Source: Alkalicoccobacillus gibsonii
GTDB lineage: Bacteria > Bacillota > Bacilli > Bacillales > Bacillaceae_D
Direction of reading: 5' to 3'
Assembly: GCF_016798245.1 (NCBI RefSeq)
Contig: NZ_JAEUZA010000001.1
Location: forward strand, 108,221-172,220
Length of the DNA: 64,000 bases
Each line of letters starts with the position of its first letter. The stretch's first letter is position 1. The position numbers and the translations under genes are program-made. The notes under the pieces are model-generated. The model was not told the origin of the DNA. It ran no database searches and saw only the letters and a list, made by a program, of their open reading frames with translations. Of this stretch, positions 24,235 through 33,547 are shown piece after piece.

Positions 24235-24723
24235 ATGGAAACCTTTAAACTGAAGTCGGTAGATCAAACGATACTGAAGCGTATGGTTCAGAAGCATACG
24301 CTTCAGATTCAACAGTTGATACCGAATGCAGAGATTCATCATGTAGGCAGTACGGCTGTACCTAATGCATTAACAAAAGGTGATATTGATCTTCAAATAA
24401 GAGTGAAGCAAAAGAACTTTCTTGAAGCCAAACGTTTATTGTTATCAAGGTATGAGTTAAACACAGGTAGCTCTCAGACATCTTTCTTCAGTGCGTTTGA
24501 GATCGAAGATGAGTTACCAATCGGTGTTCAGTTAACCGTAATTAATTCAGAGATTGACCATTTTTGGAAGGTAACTGAATTCTTTAAAGCGAACCCTACG
24601 ATACAAGAGGAGTATAATCAACTCAAAAAAGCATACAACGGTCAGCCGATGGACAAATATCGTACGAAAAAGTCTGAATTTATAGAGAAAATCCTTTATT
24701 CAGAGGCATTTCTACATTTTTAA
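24235..24723 (+). CDS. GrpB-family protein (UPF0157, nucleotidyltransferase-like fold)
   Basis: 162 residues, a normal length. The family motif HHVGSTAVPNALTKGDIDLQI (residues 40-60) holds the GS...D-x-D pattern of the nucleotidyltransferase superfamily. Family members lack a settled function; some are linked to coenzyme A or tRNA-like substrates only by fold. GAGGT precedes the ATG. HD, GNAT and methyltransferase genes follow in the same direction with short gaps, probably one transcript. Confidence 0.85.
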   Translation: METFKLKSVDQTILKRMVQKHTLQIQQLIPNAEIHHVGSTAVPNALTKGDIDLQIRVKQKNFLEAKRLLLSRYELNTGSSQTSFFSAFEIEDELPIGVQLTVINSEIDHFWKVTEFFKANPTIQEEYNQLKKAYNGQPMDKYRTKKSEFIEKILYSEAFLHF

Positions 24724-24744
24724 AGATAGCGAAGGGAGATGAAA

Positions 24745-25686
24745 ATGATTCTTTCATATGAACCGCTTTATCCAGACGTCACCCCCCTTTATTGGGAAGT
24801 TGACTTAATGCAGTCATCCTATGTGCGAAGATTAAAACACTTAGCGCATTATGGTGGCGGTTCCTTTGTTTCTTCTGTTACACATTCGCGTTTGGAACAT
24901 ACATTAGGTGTTTGGAAACTGACAGCCCACTTTTTTCCCGATTGGAATGAACTCAGAGCGGCAGCATTATTGCATGACATTGGCCACTTGCCTTTTTCTC
25001 ATGCCATAGAGCGAACGCTTGGCTACAATCACCACGAGCTTACCGAAACCTATATTCAAAGTGATGAAATCCAAACACTTTTACATAAAGCAGGTTCGAC
25101 CCCTAACCAAATTTGCGACTTACTAAATAAACAATCGCCATTAACTGGAGCAAATGATGTCTTAGGTTTGGATCATTTAGATAGTTTTATTAGAGATTCA
25201 TATATGATGGGTGAGCTAAATGGATGTTCATTTGATTTACTCTCGAAACTCTCATGTACTGATGAAGGAATCTCAACGGATGCTCAAACGGCAGAGTGGA
25301 TTCTTGACCTTATTCTTAAAGATCATCAAATGATGCATTCTCCTTTGTTAAAAGCAGTTGATCGGCTACTTAGTGAGGCGGTTCACCTACACCAGTTATC
25401 GGTGGCAGATGATGTTTCGTTTTTAATAGATGCTCAGTTGACCGCTACGCTTTTACAATCACCCAGTCAGAAAGCTCAGAATATCATTCATACACTATTA
25501 TTTGAACCTAGTCGTATTCAGGTGTCAGACATTTGCTCATCTGAAGGTCTACATGTCAAAAAAGGAAAAGTATATGACCGTTTACCGTTAATTCAAGGTC
25601 AATCTATGTCAAAGTCACAACAAGCCGAATCACATACAGATCGTTTAAATCAATTAAGAAAAGAATATGAAATTACCATTTTATGA
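24745..25686 (+). CDS. HD-domain phosphohydrolase
   Basis: 313 residues from the second ATG, 6 nt after AGGGAG; the first ATG abuts that site. The HD signature is split as usual: THSRLEHTLGVW (first His), ALLHDIGHLPFSH (His-Asp), and LDHLDSFIRDS (late Asp). This resembles dNTP triphosphohydrolase-like HD proteins such as YwfO, but the protein is shorter. It likely hydrolyses a nucleotide with a bound metal ion; the substrate is unknown. It follows the GrpB gene by 21 bp. Confidence 0.82.
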   Translation: MILSYEPLYPDVTPLYWEVDLMQSSYVRRLKHLAHYGGGSFVSSVTHSRLEHTLGVWKLTAHFFPDWNELRAAALLHDIGHLPFSHAIERTLGYNHHELTETYIQSDEIQTLLHKAGSTPNQICDLLNKQSPLTGANDVLGLDHLDSFIRDSYMMGELNGCSFDLLSKLSCTDEGISTDAQTAEWILDLILKDHQMMHSPLLKAVDRLLSEAVHLHQLSVADDVSFLIDAQLTATLLQSPSQKAQNIIHTLLFEPSRIQVSDICSSEGLHVKKGKVYDRLPLIQGQSMSKSQQAESHTDRLNQLRKEYEITIL

Positions 25687-25698
25687 GGTGAAGTGGAA

Positions 25699-26169
25699 GT
25701 GAAGATTCGCACATTACAAATCAGTGATCAACAACCTATCATTTCAGTTTTAAACGAGTGGTGGGGAGGAAGAGAGATGGCGCATATGCTGCGAGCCTTG
25801 TTCTTCCACCATTTTAATCAAACAAGCTTTATCTCAGAAGAAAATGGAGAGATGGTAGGGTTTCTGGTTGGTTTTCTTTCCCAAGCTCACCCATGTGAAG
25901 CCTATATCCACTTTGTTGGTGTTCATCCAAACTATCGCCAGCAAAAAATAGGACAGACGCTATATCGTCATTTTTTTCAGAAGGTTCAAAAAGAAGAGCG
26001 GAGTATCGTACGTTGCATTACATCGCCACAAAATAAGGGCTCGATCGCCTACCATCAAAGAATGGGTTTCACAATTTGTTCGGGTGATGAATTGATAGAT
26101 GGGATAGAAGTACATACAAATTACGACGGAGCAGGTAGTGATCGAGTTGTATTTGAAAAGAAACTATAA
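25699..26169 (+). CDS. GNAT-family N-acetyltransferase
   Basis: 156 residues from the second GTG, 8 nt after GAGGTG. Contains the acetyl-CoA pattern FVGVHPNYRQQKIGQTLYRHFF (about 73-94) and a C-terminal GNAT strand KGSIAYHQRMGFTI. Substrate unknown. It is in a run of small single-function genes that includes the methyltransferase 17 bp downstream. Confidence 0.87.
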   Translation: MKIRTLQISDQQPIISVLNEWWGGREMAHMLRALFFHHFNQTSFISEENGEMVGFLVGFLSQAHPCEAYIHFVGVHPNYRQQKIGQTLYRHFFQKVQKEERSIVRCITSPQNKGSIAYHQRMGFTICSGDELIDGIEVHTNYDGAGSDRVVFEKKL

Positions 26170-26186
26170 CTAAGGGAGAGCCAAGG

Positions 26187-26936
26187 ATGGAAAATGCACA
26201 GAAAATATTAGAAGTGAACAAGGCAGGTTGGGAACGGTCAGCTGAACGTTTTTTTGGAAGAACAGCCTTACCTGAATATGGGCCTCATGCATATCGTGAA
26301 GATCAATTGCACTTATTTGATGTAATTGAAGGGAAAAAGGTGTTGGATATTGGTTGTGGCAGTGGTCACTCCTTGTATTATATGGCGCAGCAAGGAGCAA
26401 AGGAATTGTGGGGTCTCGACATATCGGAAAAACAAATCATAACCTCTCGTGACGTATTAAAGGAACAAAAGGTTTCTCAATTATTTGTGTCTCCAATGGA
26501 AGAAAATCCAGGCGTACCAACAAATTATTTTGACATTGTGTATTCAATCTATGCACTAGGTTGGACAGTTGATTTAAGACAAACCCTCACGAACATCTTT
26601 TCTTATTTGAAACCAAACGGCTTATTCATATTTAGTTGGGAGCATCCAATGCACGATCGAGTGACATATAAAGATGGCGACTATATCCTTCACAAATCTT
26701 ATCTCGAGGAAGGACCTGAGTGGAATGAAGCGTGGCCTGACCGCGTCATTACGCATCACATTAAACTTAGTACCTATGTAAACACTTTAATTGAATGTGG
26801 ATTTAAAGTAGAAAAGATTATTGATGATGTGCACATTCCTGAAGAGAGTAATCAAGGCGATCCAAGTAAATGGTATGCCACTCAAAAAGCAGCTATACTT
26901 CCCCCAACGTTTATTGTGAAAGCTAGAAAAGGGTAA
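26187..26936 (+). CDS. Class I SAM-dependent methyltransferase
   Basis: 249 residues. Motif I VLDIGCGSGHSLYYM at residues 52-66 binds S-adenosylmethionine; LWGLDIS follows as motif II and FDIVYSIYALGW as motif IV. The domain resembles Methyltransf_11/25 small-molecule enzymes. The C-terminal part (after SWEHPMHDRVTYK) is the presumed substrate side. Substrate unknown. Starts after AAGGGAG and is the last gene of the rightward run. Confidence 0.88.
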   Translation: MENAQKILEVNKAGWERSAERFFGRTALPEYGPHAYREDQLHLFDVIEGKKVLDIGCGSGHSLYYMAQQGAKELWGLDISEKQIITSRDVLKEQKVSQLFVSPMEENPGVPTNYFDIVYSIYALGWTVDLRQTLTNIFSYLKPNGLFIFSWEHPMHDRVTYKDGDYILHKSYLEEGPEWNEAWPDRVITHHIKLSTYVNTLIECGFKVEKIIDDVHIPEESNQGDPSKWYATQKAAILPPTFIVKARKG

Positions 26937-26996
26937 AACAGCTTAGATACTTAAGGTGATGAATGACTCCATTAAGTCTCTAGATTGTTATGATGA

Positions 26997-28202
26997 TCAA
27001 TTAGATTCAGAAATTGAAGAATTGATTTTTCGTTTGTTCCCTATTCTTCTAAATTGAATAACCGTTATTAATGACAAGATACCTAATAATAAGAATATCC
27101 ATCTTATATTTACGACTTCTGAAAGAAGCCCTACAAAAAAACCGGACAAAGGCAATGAGGCGAGTCCAATCATCATTACTAAACCGTTCACTCTTCCTAA
27201 TAGATTAGCAGGAACGATCTGTTGTCTAAATGTTTTATTAAGCACATTAAACACAATGACTGGTGCACTTTGTATGGAAATGCAGATCATTAAACTGTAC
27301 CAATTCCAGCTGAAAGCTGTTAGGATAATGCCGATTGCACTAACAAACAAAACAACCACCATTGCATTTAACGTATTTCTTGAAGACTTCACAACATTTA
27401 TTAATAAGATACCAACAAACTGTGCAATTCCAGCACCTGCGTAAATCCAACCTAATTCAGTAGAAGTGACACCGATTTCATCTCGAGAATAAAAGACAAG
27501 CATACTAACTAACGATCCATTTGCGATATTCACAATGAAGATTAGCCAGGTTAATGAACGTAGAATAGGGTGGGTCCATAAATAACTTGCTCCCTCCTTA
27601 AGGGATTGCCAGCTTGTCTTTTTACTATTAGGACTAAATGAATGTAGCATCGAAAGCAAAAGCAACGAGATCACAATCGGAAGATAGGCTATGCCGAGGA
27701 CAAAAAATAATGAATACACTCCAATTCCACTTATAAGAATACCTGCTGCTATACTTCCGAATAAAACAGAACTGGTATCGATGATCTGAAAAAGAGAATT
27801 TACACGCATTAATGATTCCTTCTTAAATAATTGAGGAATGATTGTACTGTTTGTCACATTAAAACAAGCACCTGCACTTGCAATTAGAAAGCCAATAAGA
27901 TAAAGAAATCCAACCTGTAGAAGGTTAAATTGATGTAAAAGCGGTATGAAAAGTACTAAGCTTCCTTGAACCAATGCACTATAGACCATAAGCTTCTTTC
28001 TGGAAAACCGGTCAGCGAGAGTGCCGGCAACCGGAGCAATAAAAATGAGAGGTAATGTTTGTACAAAAAACATAAGTCCTGTGCTAACAGAGGATTGTGT
28101 AAGGTCATAAATTAACCATGGAATAGCGATAACATACATTTTGTCACTTAGTTTGAACAGAATTGTTACAAAGAAATAGAGAATATAGTTCTTGTTATTC
28201 AA
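26997..28202 (-). CDS. MFS efflux transporter (EntS-like, 12 TM)
   Basis: 401 residues from a TTG start 7 nt after GGGGAG. Twelve hydrophobic segments; the loop-2/3 MFS motif reads AGTLADRFSRKKLMV near residues 60-74. The MFS_3 subfamily exports siderophores, macrolides and other small molecules. It is divergent from the SgrR-like gene at 28315, with about 110 bp between starts, suggesting that the regulator controls this pump. The exact cargo cannot be inferred. Confidence 0.87.
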   Translation of the reverse strand: MNNKNYILYFFVTILFKLSDKMYVIAIPWLIYDLTQSSVSTGLMFFVQTLPLIFIAPVAGTLADRFSRKKLMVYSALVQGSLVLFIPLLHQFNLLQVGFLYLIGFLIASAGACFNVTNSTIIPQLFKKESLMRVNSLFQIIDTSSVLFGSIAAGILISGIGVYSLFFVLGIAYLPIVISLLLLSMLHSFSPNSKKTSWQSLKEGASYLWTHPILRSLTWLIFIVNIANGSLVSMLVFYSRDEIGVTSTELGWIYAGAGIAQFVGILLINVVKSSRNTLNAMVVVLFVSAIGIILTAFSWNWYSLMICISIQSAPVIVFNVLNKTFRQQIVPANLLGRVNGLVMMIGLASLPLSGFFVGLLSEVVNIRWIFLLLGILSLITVIQFRRIGNKRKINSSISESN

Positions 28203-28314
28203 TTAACATCTCCCCAATCATCTGTTTTTGTTTGATTTTATTATCAGTTTTTTGAAAAGAGGTAAAAAGACCAGAGATAAGGATTTGATGTCCCCTTTTA
28301 GGAAGGTGAGGTAC

Positions 28315-30030
28315 GTGGAGGAGAAGTATTTAGAACTAAGAGCGTTTTTTTATGAACGAGAGGACCAGTTATCCGTGCCTTTTAAACACGATATGTTAGA
28401 AGGCTTATGGTTTTGTACGAGGAGGAACGTTAAACGTATTCTTAAGCAGCTGGAATCTGAGGGTTACTTTCAATACATGCCAGGCAAAGGTCGGGGACAT
28501 TATTCTGTATTAACATTTCATCAATCATTCAGATTGGAAGTTGAGCACTATGTAAATAAGTGTGTACAAACAAATAATCTGGATCAGCTTGCCTTTATCT
28601 TAAGATTGCCTATACCTAAAACATGGATCATTGATGTTTCTGCAGATTTTCAGAAATTATTAGGCTTTAAGCGAAGTGAAGAGTCTAAAGACATTCTTTA
28701 TACCTTTAAATCACGTGAAATTACATCTCTTGATCCATCGCTTTCAGCTATTGCCCTGGAAGTACACCTAATCAAGCAGCTCGGTGACACACTTGTTCAT
28801 TATGACATAGAGCAGAACCGGATTGTCCCGCATTTGGCGCACCATTTTCATGTAGATCAATCTGGCCTGAACTACACTTTTTATCTTCGTAAAAATATTT
28901 ATTTTCATAACATGGAAAAGTTAAGTAGTGCAGATGTTGTATATACCATTCATAGACTTCAAGAAAGCAAACGTTATTCTTGGCTTGTTGATTCTATAAT
29001 GGAAGTCAAAGCAGAGTCACCTTTTATAGTCAGCTTTCATCTGCAGAAAAAGAATGCATTCTTTTTGCAAATGCTATCTACTCCAACTCTGGTTATATTG
29101 CCTGAGACTAACTTATTTAATGAGTACGAGTGGATAGGATCTGGGCCTTTTATGCTTAAAGAAAGGACAAGGACAAAGTTAGTATTACAAGCATTCGAGC
29201 ATTATTTTAAAGAGCGAGCGTTAATTGATGAAGTGCATTTTCACACGATTTCAAAATCTGTAGAAAATAGTATTTATTTACAGCATTTTCCTGAGCAGAC
29301 GAGCCAGCCTGAAGAGTACTCAGTTCACGATATGTGTGTGGTTAGTTTACTATTTAATCAGCAATCAAATTCTTTACTACAGAATACGTTTCTGAGAGAG
29401 GCTATTTACCATCTACTAGATGTTTCTAAATTAGCAGCAGACTTATCCTTTGATGTGAAAGAAGCCAGTACATTTAGTGAGCTGCGATCAACGCCGATAG
29501 TGAAACAGAATCAGATCATACCAGATTTGTTGAGGCAATCTACTTATTGTGGAGAAGAATTAAAAGTGGGCTATCTTAACAATGAATTAACTCAAAGAGA
29601 AGCACTGTGGTTGATAAAGGAAGCACAGGAATTTGGCATAAACTTGGTTCTAAATCCGATTGCTCATGAGCACTTCTACGAACCCACGATCATGAGTGCG
29701 GTAGATCTTCTCTTCATGAAAGTGGTCTTTTCTGCTGATTGGCATTTATCTTTTTTAAGTATGTTTAAAAATGAGCAACTTTTTTTCTTGCCCTTCCTCC
29801 AAGAAAAAGAAAAAAATAAACTGCATCATATGATTAACATATTTGAAGAATCTACCTCGTATCAAGTGAGAGAACAAACGATTATTGATATTGAATTATT
29901 TTTAAAGGAAGGATCTCACATCGTCTTTTTATACCATCCAGTTATAAAGAGAAAATTAGATCCAATTATTAAAAACGCTAGTCATCATTCATACGGGCAT
30001 CTTGATTTCAGTAAGCTATGGTTATCATAA
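28315..30030 (+). CDS. SgrR-type regulator fused to ABC solute-binding domain
   Basis: 571 residues from GTG (GTG GAG GAG AAG), 8 nt after an AGGAAGG site; a TTG 87 bp upstream has no ribosome site. Residues 1-85 form the SgrR-N winged HTH (YLELRAFF, TRRNVKRILKQLESEGYFQYMPGKGRGHYS). Residues from about 130 onward are an SBP_bac_5 domain (SREITSLDPSLSAIALEVHLIKQLGDTLVHYD; LSSADVVYTIHRL) used as a ligand sensor in the cytoplasm; there is no signal peptide. E. coli SgrR (551 residues) senses sugar-phosphate stress and sits near an MFS exporter gene, as here. Confidence 0.87.
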   Translation: MEEKYLELRAFFYEREDQLSVPFKHDMLEGLWFCTRRNVKRILKQLESEGYFQYMPGKGRGHYSVLTFHQSFRLEVEHYVNKCVQTNNLDQLAFILRLPIPKTWIIDVSADFQKLLGFKRSEESKDILYTFKSREITSLDPSLSAIALEVHLIKQLGDTLVHYDIEQNRIVPHLAHHFHVDQSGLNYTFYLRKNIYFHNMEKLSSADVVYTIHRLQESKRYSWLVDSIMEVKAESPFIVSFHLQKKNAFFLQMLSTPTLVILPETNLFNEYEWIGSGPFMLKERTRTKLVLQAFEHYFKERALIDEVHFHTISKSVENSIYLQHFPEQTSQPEEYSVHDMCVVSLLFNQQSNSLLQNTFLREAIYHLLDVSKLAADLSFDVKEASTFSELRSTPIVKQNQIIPDLLRQSTYCGEELKVGYLNNELTQREALWLIKEAQEFGINLVLNPIAHEHFYEPTIMSAVDLLFMKVVFSADWHLSFLSMFKNEQLFFLPFLQEKEKNKLHHMINIFEESTSYQVREQTIIDIELFLKEGSHIVFLYHPVIKRKLDPIIKNASHHSYGHLDFSKLWLS

Positions 30031-30045
30031 AAGGGGGCAGGAATT

Positions 30046-30411
30046 GTGGTTGAATTTGCACTTATGAAATACATAGATGCAACAAATACGCACAATTTTC
30101 AAGAGGTTGCGAAGTGTTTGCACCCAGAAGCTGTATATTGGTTCAGTGATCAAACATGTACTAGCCTAGAAGATATCGAATTGTATTTTGAACGCAGTTG
30201 GAAGGCGATCCCGGATGAAGTGTATCGAGCAGAAGATGTTGTTTGGCTCACAAAAGATTCAAATAGTGCCAGTTATATCTACACGTACCACTACCAGGGT
30301 CATTTTAACGGAGAATTTATATCTGGTAGTGGAAGAGCGACAAATGTTTTTATATTAACCGATAATAAATGGAAGCTTATTCACGAGCATTTAAGTTCAT
30401 CGGCAGAGTAA
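30046..30411 (+). CDS. SnoaL-like/NTF2-fold protein
   Basis: 121 residues: a helix-rich start (ALMKYIDATNTHNFQEVAKCLHPEAVYWF) and four curved beta strands ending in NKWKLIHEHLS, the cone-shaped NTF2 fold. GTG start after GGGGGCAGG. Members are isomerases, hydrolases or small-ligand binders; no catalytic set is recognisable. It starts 15 bp after the regulator gene and may be cotranscribed. Its 3' end overlaps the convergent nucleotidyltransferase gene by 35 bp. Confidence 0.75.
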   Translation: MVEFALMKYIDATNTHNFQEVAKCLHPEAVYWFSDQTCTSLEDIELYFERSWKAIPDEVYRAEDVVWLTKDSNSASYIYTYHYQGHFNGEFISGSGRATNVFILTDNKWKLIHEHLSSSAE

Positions 30412-30934
30412 GCATTTCATGAATTCTATTTGTCGCTAAGGGAGGTAACGGCTGAATCAGTGCCTGTTTTAATAGAAATGGCTTTGATACGCCGTGCTTG
30501 TAAAAATAATCTTCAATTAAAGCTGCTTTACTTTCTCTGTTCGGCATAAGCAGATAAAGAACGTACCAGTCTTCAAGTGAACTGAGTGGATATGGGAGTT
30601 GTTCTGATGTTTCCACATTCAGGGGACTAACATACATACCTGTTTCATGTTTGACACCAAAGTTAGACATAACGTCCACGCCTACTCCATTCACATGAAA
30701 CTGAGAAAAATGAGTAGAAAAAAGGTGAGGATGACTAGACTTGGAAGATAGTTTTGTGCCTAGTGTTTCTAATACTTGGATAAGGATAGGAGCATCACTT
30801 TCTGATACTAACAAATCAATATCATTTGGAGTGGTTTCAAGACCTCGAATGGAGAGCATTAGAGAGCCACCAACTGCCCATTTTATATTATATTTATTTA
30901 ATTGTTCTGTGATCTTTAGTAGTGTACCTTCCAT
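30377..30934 (-). CDS. Nucleotidyltransferase-fold protein
   Basis: 185 residues from the ATG 6 nt after AGGAGG. The signature VGGSLMLSIRGLETTPNDIDLLVS (about 21-44) gives the GGS and D-x-D residues of the polymerase-beta-like fold, in the AbiEii/DUF6036 style. No antitoxin-like partner lies next to it, so a toxin-antitoxin role is not supported. It may add a nucleotide to a small molecule or protein. Starts 10 bp after the HAD gene, so the two are cotranscribed leftward. Confidence 0.75.
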   Translation of the reverse strand: MEGTLLKITEQLNKYNIKWAVGGSLMLSIRGLETTPNDIDLLVSESDAPILIQVLETLGTKLSSKSSHPHLFSTHFSQFHVNGVGVDVMSNFGVKHETGMYVSPLNVETSEQLPYPLSSLEDWYVLYLLMPNRESKAALIEDYFYKHGVSKPFLLKQALIQPLPPLATNRIHEMLTLPMNLNARE

Positions 30935-30944
30935 AATAGTCCTC

Positions 30945-31721
30945 CTAAACTGGTAATACATTGTATTTATGTAGAGCGAAGGTGATTCCATCTTCTATTG
31001 AGGACTTAGTCACAAAGTCAGCAATTGACTTTAGCTGTTCGTTAGCATTCCCCATTGCGATGCCGGTTCCGACTGTTTTAATCATCTCAATATCGTTTGA
31101 GCCATCTCCAAAAGCGATGGCCTCAGACGCATCAAGTCCAAAGTGAGAAAGAATCTTCTCTATCGCAATTGATTTATCAACTTCTTCTTGAAGAACATTA
31201 CAAATAGTAGGGTGCCAACGACTAAATGTAAGCTCTGGAAACCTCTCCTCAAAATGTTTGCTGCCTGTTTGTTCTTCATATAAACACATTAAGTATACAT
31301 CTTTTTCGTGGATCATTGGATCATGCTCTGGGTAGTCTTTTAACAATAACGTCTCATACAGCGCTGTTTGAATTCTTTCATTTTTAATCTCGTTCATACT
31401 TAACCCTTCAGTAAAAAACAATAGACCAGAATGATGAGTTCTTGCATAGTCACAGACATCTTTTATGATCGTAGGGGACACCACAATTTTATGGATTACT
31501 GTTTCCTTATGTTTTGCGTACGCGCCATTAGCAGTGATAAACGTCTGAATGCCTAGGCTAATTAATTCGTTGCACATAGACAAAGGTCGTCCGGTGGCTG
31601 CAACAACTTGAATTCCGCTAGTAATTAATGCACGAATCGTATGTTGTGTATTTAAAGGGATTGAGCCATCTATAGGATCTGTTAATGTTCCATCGACATC
31701 AAAGAAAACAATTTTATACAT
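30945..31721 (-). CDS. HAD-superfamily hydrolase, Cof subfamily (IIB)
   Basis: 258 residues. Motif 1 FFDVDGTLTD at the N-terminus, motif 2 AATGRPLS near residue 43, motif 3 Lys (VDKSIAIEKIL) and motif 4 FGDGSNDIEMIKTVGTGIAMGNANEQLK near 208-235 form the full catalytic set. The large C2B cap lies between motifs 2 and 3. These enzymes dephosphorylate sugar phosphates, FMN or similar; the substrate is unknown. An ATG 7 nt after AGGGAGAG is used. Confidence 0.92.
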   Translation of the reverse strand: MYKIVFFDVDGTLTDPIDGSIPLNTQHTIRALITSGIQVVAATGRPLSMCNELISLGIQTFITANGAYAKHKETVIHKIVVSPTIIKDVCDYARTHHSGLLFFTEGLSMNEIKNERIQTALYETLLLKDYPEHDPMIHEKDVYLMCLYEEQTGSKHFEERFPELTFSRWHPTICNVLQEEVDKSIAIEKILSHFGLDASEAIAFGDGSNDIEMIKTVGTGIAMGNANEQLKSIADFVTKSSIEDGITFALHKYNVLPV

Positions 31722-31808
31722 CACGCATCTCTCCCTATTTAGAGTTCACTCTATTTATACCACTTATGATAAAATTAGGGAATGGATTAATAGAATAGGA
31801 GAGGTTCA

Positions 31809-32378
31809 ATGAGACCTGAATTAACAAGAGGTTGTCTAGCAGAAGAATTCAAACAATACTATTGGCTCAAGGAAGAGTTGCAAACGCTTTGTAGAGAACA
31901 TGGGCTAAGTGCTTCTGGATCTAAGCAGGAAATCTCAGGTCGTATTCAACATTTTTTAAAGACAGGAGAAATCTTAAAGCCGCAAAGAAAGGCAAGTGTA
32001 AGTAAAGCAACGGTGAGCACAAGTGAATTAAGCTTGGATACGATTATTACAGAAGATCACCGGTGTAGCCAAGAGGTGCGAGCTTTCTTTAAATCAGTGA
32101 TTCATTCCTTTCATTTTTCTACAACGATCCAAACATATTTCAAAACAAACGCAGGAAAAACGTATCGTGATGTGGTTGAACGTTGGTATGAGGAAGAAAA
32201 GCGAAAAAAAGATCCAACTTACAAAAAAGAAATCTCGTCACAGTTTGAATACAATCAGTACATACGAGACTTTTTTTCGGATCCATCGAATAAGGGAAAA
32301 AGCCGGGAAGATGCAATCGAAGGCTGGAACGAGATCAAGCAAAGTCCAGGTAGTAATAAATATCTATTCAAAAAGTGA
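31809..32378 (+). CDS. SAP domain-containing protein (DUF6434-like)
   Basis: 189 residues. A SAP motif at about 11-52 (LKEELQTLCREHGLSASGSKQEISGRIQHFL) suggests DNA or RNA binding. The C-terminal 95 residues have two copies of a pattern, RAFFKSVIHSFHFSTTIQTYFKTNAGKTYRDVVERW and IRDFFSDPSNKGKSREDAIEGW, typical of DUF6434-type proteins in bacilli. Function unknown. GGAGAGG lies before the ATG. Confidence 0.75.
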   Translation: MRPELTRGCLAEEFKQYYWLKEELQTLCREHGLSASGSKQEISGRIQHFLKTGEILKPQRKASVSKATVSTSELSLDTIITEDHRCSQEVRAFFKSVIHSFHFSTTIQTYFKTNAGKTYRDVVERWYEEEKRKKDPTYKKEISSQFEYNQYIRDFFSDPSNKGKSREDAIEGWNEIKQSPGSNKYLFKK

Positions 32379-32440
32379 AACACTCTCACTCCACAATACG
32401 TAAGTAGTCATAGAAGGTGATTCTTTTGGGAGTGAGACGA

Positions 32441-32833
32441 ATGAAGGCAGAGTACTTTGGTGATACCGCAGAAAGCTTACAGAACACCACGTTCTCAAAA
32501 ATGGTAGGTGGAAGAATCCATCCAAGCTTTCGTTTTCAATATAGTGGATCAATTGAATGGAGTGAAGATCAATTACTCATAGAAAATTGGGTCAATATTC
32601 ATTTACAAGATATTGTCTCAATCTCATGTGCATATGATAAGAATTTTAGTAGGTTCACAACGAATTATGATATAAGGCTAGGTTTCTTTACAAAGGGTGA
32701 ACCCTTAATCATTCAAACCACTCAGCAGAAGTATTATCTAATGATTAACTGGAACTTCTTTTCAGGTTTTACAGATAACCGAGAATGGTTTCGGTTCATT
32801 GAAGAAAAACGTGGAAAGTTGTCATCAACTTAA
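32441..32833 (+). CDS. Conserved-looking hypothetical protein (130 residues)
   Basis: 130 residues from the ATG 6 nt after GGGAGTGAG; an in-frame GTG 24 bp upstream has no ribosome site. The chain is beta-rich with alternating aromatic residues (FRFQYSGSIEWSEDQLLIENWV, YDIRLGFFTKGEPLIIQT), similar in look to a bacterial PH-like fold, and has no signal or membrane segment. I do not recognise the family. Its stop abuts the convergent gene at 32834. Confidence 0.6.
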   Translation: MKAEYFGDTAESLQNTTFSKMVGGRIHPSFRFQYSGSIEWSEDQLLIENWVNIHLQDIVSISCAYDKNFSRFTTNYDIRLGFFTKGEPLIIQTTQQKYYLMINWNFFSGFTDNREWFRFIEEKRGKLSST

Positions 32834-33136
32834 TTAAACAGTTTCCTCTCTGTCCTTTCTGAACTTATCCCTAAATAATTTAATAATGGCATAGACTAAA
32901 AAGTATCCTGCACCTGAAAGCAGCCATTCAACTAATTGAAAAGAAAAACGATGAAAGGTAAATAGCTCCCACCTTTTTGGTTCTTCTCCTTCAAAGCTAT
33001 GATAATCCATAAACTGAACGGGGAAGCCGTACGAAATGGTTGTCATATGTTCGGTTACATATCGACTAGGTGGAGCGATAAAGACTGAAAGCAAAGCTAG
33101 ACCTAAACAAATTAAATAGATTCGACCTAAAGACAT
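32834..33136 (-). CDS. Small membrane protein, unknown
   Basis: 100 residues with an N-terminal hydrophobic helix (IYLICLGLALLSVFIAPP) and a second one near residues 66-88 (LVEWLLSGAGYFLVYAIIKLF), a polar loop between, and a basic tail. Two-pass membrane protein of unknown role. The start lies near the beginning of the small rightward gene at 33196, so the two may share a divergent promoter zone. Confidence 0.55.
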   Translation of the reverse strand: MSLGRIYLICLGLALLSVFIAPPSRYVTEHMTTISYGFPVQFMDYHSFEGEEPKRWELFTFHRFSFQLVEWLLSGAGYFLVYAIIKLFRDKFRKDREETV

Positions 33137-33195
33137 TGTATCACCCTTTTTTATTGTTTTTTATTCATTTGTTCGTTTAAGGGAGTGTGAAATAA

Positions 33196-33456
33196 ATGAA
33201 TCAATGGCGTAAAAGAGATCTTATCATTCGACTAGTAGTTGGCATACCACTTATAACGATCTTGATTATCTACAGTAGTTATGCAGATGAGAATTCATTT
33301 CCTGTTGCTTATATCACCTCATTCGGCCTTTCAATTATGTTTATTGCAATAGGTATTAATTCATGGAAGCATGAAAAATATACACGTGCAAAGTTGGAAC
33401 TAGGTAGCGGGAGCTTTCTTTTACTATTTCTGTTTATTTTTGTCTTTTTAGTATAA
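33196..33456 (+). CDS. Small membrane protein, unknown
   Basis: 86 residues with three hydrophobic segments (LVVGIPLITILIIYSSY, AYITSFGLSIMFIAIGI, FLLLFLFIFVFLV) and a basic N-terminus and central KHEKYTRAKLELG loop. AAGGGAG lies 12-18 nt before the ATG. No family recognised. Reads as an independent small membrane-protein gene. Confidence 0.6.
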   Translation: MNQWRKRDLIIRLVVGIPLITILIIYSSYADENSFPVAYITSFGLSIMFIAIGINSWKHEKYTRAKLELGSGSFLLLFLFIFVFLV

Positions 33457-33547
33457 CAGACAATTAAGGATAATAAGCCAGAATGTGTGAATTGTAAGGA
33501 GGAAACCTGTTAAGCTAACAGTAACTCATTGAAAAGAAGGGGATTAA

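Noticed and set aside
33496-33521. Orphan Shine-Dalgarno AAGGAGG followed by a CTGTTA/TAACAG hairpin before selO
   Set aside because: No start codon with an open frame follows, so no gene can be called; the selO start has its own ribosome site.
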